Origin: Cytobacillus sp. S13-E01
Lineage (GTDB): Bacteria; Bacillota; Bacilli; Bacillales; Bacillaceae_L
Direction: 5' to 3'
Assembly: GCF_029193815.1 (NCBI RefSeq)
Contig: NZ_JARFVC010000035.1
Location: forward strand, 1-44,485
Length of the DNA: 44,485 nucleotides
A model generated the notes under the pieces. It saw only the letters and a program-made list of their open reading frames with translations. It was not told where the DNA came from and did no database searches. Positions 42,438 through 44,485 of the stretch are shown here, one piece after another; position 1 is the stretch's first letter; the number at the start of each line of letters is the position of its first letter. Position numbers and translations under genes: made by a program.

Positions 42438-42787
42438 CCAATACCCAATTTCAAAGGGTTTATCTAGCGCGGGGTAGTACAGATCTTCGCAAATCGATTG
42501 ATGGGCTAGCTGTCATCGTGAAGGAATGTTTTGAACTTGATCCCTTTTCGCCCAGTCTATTCGTTTTCTGTAATCGGAAGCGAGACAAGTTAAAAATCCT
42601 TCATTGGGAAAATAATGGGTTTTGGCTTTATTATCGCCGGCTGGAAAAAGGTACCTTCCATTGGCCATCGGAAAATGATAAGACCCCCAAGAACATCAGC
42701 CCTCGCCAATTTCGTTGGTTGCTAGATGGACTATCCATCGAACAAAAGCAAGCCCATCAGGAAGTAAAAGCACGTATTATTCTATAA
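42431..42787 (+). CDS. tnpB: IS66 TnpB (Orf2)
   Basis: 118 residues that follow the IS66 Orf2 pattern throughout: VYLARGSTDLRKSIDGLAVIV, PSLFVFCNRKRDKLKILHWENNGFWLYYRRLEKGTFHWP and ISPRQFRWLLDGL. The family is well conserved and essential for transposition; its biochemical role is unclear. It overlaps tnpA by seven bases. Confidence 0.95.
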   Translation: MLTNTQFQRVYLARGSTDLRKSIDGLAVIVKECFELDPFSPSLFVFCNRKRDKLKILHWENNGFWLYYRRLEKGTFHWPSENDKTPKNISPRQFRWLLDGLSIEQKQAHQEVKARIIL

Positions 42788-42855
42788 AACTAGTTAAATA
42801 CAAAATAGGGGGAATTCGGCTGGTCAAACCGGATTCTTTTCCGTATACTAGGTGT

Positions 42856-44433
42856 ATGGAAAAGACAGCGCAAACTTCAAAAGATACAATTGAATATTAC
42901 AAAGCGCTCAACGAGAAACTCGAAATGGAAAAGGAAGAGTTGGAAGCTAAACTAAAATGGTACGAGGAACAATTCCGTCTGAGCCAACAGCGCAGATTCG
43001 GGGCTTCTAGCGAGAAGACCGACCTGGATCAACTTTCCCTTTTTAATGAAGCCGAAGCTACATTCGACCCGAAGGTTGAAGAACCAACCGTTGAGACGGT
43101 TACATATAAGCGTAAGAAACAGCGTGGAGAACGTGAACGCAAATTCGAAAACCTGCCTACAGAGACGATTCACTATCGTTTGTCTGATGAGGAACAGGTT
43201 TGTTCGTGCTGCAGTGGTACAATGCATGAAATGAGTACAGAAGTACGCAAGGAATTAAAGGTTATCCCACCACAGGTCAAAGTGGTTGAACATGTTCGCC
43301 ATGTATATAGTTGCCGCCACTGCGAGCGTAATGAATTAGAAACACCTATTGTGACGGCGGAAATGCCGAAGTCAGTTTTCCCTGGTAGTTTAGCATCCCC
43401 TTCGGCGATGGCATTTACCATGACCCAAAAATATGTTGAAGGCATGCCCCTGTACCGCCAAGAAAAGCACTTGGAGCGATTTGGTGTGTCTATTTCTCGT
43501 CAAACGCTAGCCAACTGGACCATCTATGGGGCAGAAACATGGCTTAGTCCGATTTATGAGGAGATGCATGCGAACCTCCTGCAGATGGAATGGCTACACG
43601 CCGATGAAACAACCCTGCAGGTCTTATCTGAGCCAGATCGTCCACAGGCGTCGACATCCTATATCTGGCTGTATCGCTCAGGTCATGGGAATACGCCTAT
43701 AGTCCTGTATGATTACCAGCAAACACGGGCTAGCAAGCATCCTCAGCGGTTTTTGGACGGCTTCCAGGGATATCTGCATGTGGATGGGTATGCTGGTTAC
43801 AATAATATACCGGATGTTAGGTTGGTCGGGTGCTGGGCGCATTCCCGCCGAAAATTCACCGAGGCCCTTCGAGCGCTTCCTGAGACCGCAAGCACATCTA
43901 CCGTCAAGGCAAAGGAAGGTTTGGCTTATTGTAACCAATTATTTGAAATCGAGCGCAAACTAAAGGGCGTAAGTCCGGAGGAGCGCTTCGACGCACGACA
44001 GGAACTCAGCAAACCAGTGCTAGAGGCTTTTTCGGCATGGTTAAAAGAACTAACACCCCGTGTATTGCCAAAAAGTGCACTTGGTCAAGCTATCAAATAT
44101 TGCCGTAATCAATGGGATAGATTAGTAGCATTTTTAGAGGACGGACATTTGGAGATTGATAACAACCTAGCCGAAAGATCTATTAAACCTTTTGTAATCG
44201 GCCGCAAAAATTGGTTGTTTAGTAATACCGCAAGGGGAGCAAAGTCTAGTGCGATCATCTATAGTGTTGTAGAGACAGCAAAGGAAAATGGATTGAACCC
44301 ATTCTATTATCTTAGCTATCTATTTCAGGAGCTTCCCAATATTGATACGACAGACAAAACAAAATTGGCCGAATTCCTGCCATGGTCACCGACACTTCCC
44401 GAGAATTGCCGGGTTCTTGTTAAATCTAAATAA
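42856..44433 (+). CDS. tnpC: IS66 TnpC transposase (DDE)
   Basis: 525 residues from the ATG at 42856 (an earlier in-frame start overlaps tnpB and reads non-family sequence). In order: a leucine-zipper coil (YYKALNEKLEMEKEELEAKLKWYEEQ), RFGASSEKTD, a zinc-finger (CSCCSGTM...YSCRHCE), and the DDE domain with ADETTLQVL (first Asp), VDGYAGYNNI (second Asp), and IDNNLAERSIKPFVIGRKNWLF (Glu). The mini-C-terminal domain (ENGLNPFYYLSYLFQELPN) is also present. All parts intact, so the element may be active. Confidence 0.95.
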   Translation: MEKTAQTSKDTIEYYKALNEKLEMEKEELEAKLKWYEEQFRLSQQRRFGASSEKTDLDQLSLFNEAEATFDPKVEEPTVETVTYKRKKQRGERERKFENLPTETIHYRLSDEEQVCSCCSGTMHEMSTEVRKELKVIPPQVKVVEHVRHVYSCRHCERNELETPIVTAEMPKSVFPGSLASPSAMAFTMTQKYVEGMPLYRQEKHLERFGVSISRQTLANWTIYGAETWLSPIYEEMHANLLQMEWLHADETTLQVLSEPDRPQASTSYIWLYRSGHGNTPIVLYDYQQTRASKHPQRFLDGFQGYLHVDGYAGYNNIPDVRLVGCWAHSRRKFTEALRALPETASTSTVKAKEGLAYCNQLFEIERKLKGVSPEERFDARQELSKPVLEAFSAWLKELTPRVLPKSALGQAIKYCRNQWDRLVAFLEDGHLEIDNNLAERSIKPFVIGRKNWLFSNTARGAKSSAIIYSVVETAKENGLNPFYYLSYLFQELPNIDTTDKTKLAEFLPWSPTLPENCRVLVKSK

Positions 44434-44445
44434 AGCATAAATCAA

Positions 44446-44470
44446 ATCCCCATCTGAAAACAGGTGGGGA
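44446..44470 (+). terminator. Hairpin between tnpC and the right IS66 end
   Basis: TCCCCATCTG (44447-44456) pairs with CAGGTGGGGA (44461-44470) with one G-T pair. It ends directly before the inverted repeat. Confidence 0.5.
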
Positions 44471-44485
44471 TTATTTGACGCTTAC

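Larger units (their letters stand above)
42028..44485 (+). mobile_element. IS66-family insertion sequence, complete
   Basis: GTAAGCGTCAAATA at 42028-42041 is matched by its exact inverse, TATTTGACGCTTAC, at 44472-44485. The element is 2458 bases and holds tnpA, tnpB and tnpC, all open. The expected 8-base target duplication would be TTATAATC (42020-42027); its right copy would lie outside the window. Its GC content is higher than that of the ssp locus. Confidence 0.9.

Overview
The window reads as chromosome or large-plasmid DNA of a low-GC Gram-positive bacterium of the Bacillaceae. The signs are AT-rich codon use, strong AGGAGG-type ribosome binding sites, frequent TTG and GTG starts, Bacillus-type interspersed structured repeats, and IS66, IS3, IS1595 and Tn554-like elements. 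Most genes lie on the minus strand.

Layout. 1-0.85 kb: 3' part of an IS1595-type transposase. 0.9-4.1 kb: a toxin-antitoxin pair, a frameshifted small membrane protein and a Tn554-like recombinase module whose tnpB is frameshifted. 4.1-6.2 kb: a LytTR regulator with a membrane protein, and a retropepsin-like protein with a small partner. 6.3-8.2 kb: a dead IS3 element with a GC-rich, strongly foldable 3' segment, followed by a second multi-hairpin segment. 8.2-21.9 kb: ordinary accessory genes (methyltransferase, coiled-coil protein, DNA alkylation repair protein, AraC regulator, GntR/ABC operon with a secreted protein and an ECF sigma factor, GNAT, MBL-fold hydrolase, Lrp regulator) mixed with several decayed genes.

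22.7-41.4 kb is a defence island. The first part is a Zorya-like operon (zorA, zorB, zorC). Here zorA carries an in-frame TAA, and zorC carries an in-frame TGA plus a single-base frameshift that hides its C-terminus. No ZorD helicase follows; a DUF4145-type gene stands in its place behind its own terminator. The second part is a 12 kb, apparently intact Ssp-type DNA phosphorothioation defence locus. It has three blocks separated by clear terminators: sspB-sspC-sspD (modification), then helicase, GHKL ATPase and PLD nuclease (matching the sspFGH block), then sspE (DUF262 + HNH). No sspA cysteine desulfurase is present, so a housekeeping IscS-like enzyme would have to supply sulfur. Both restriction modules are paired with one modification module.

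42.03-44.49 kb is an intact-looking IS66 element whose right inverted repeat ends exactly at the window edge.

The contrast is informative: almost every other accessory gene family here is broken, yet seven consecutive ssp genes (about 11.9 kb) have clean reading frames. This suggests that the ssp locus is young or under selection and that Zorya has been lost. Function names rest on motifs and gene order read by eye; no database search was possible.
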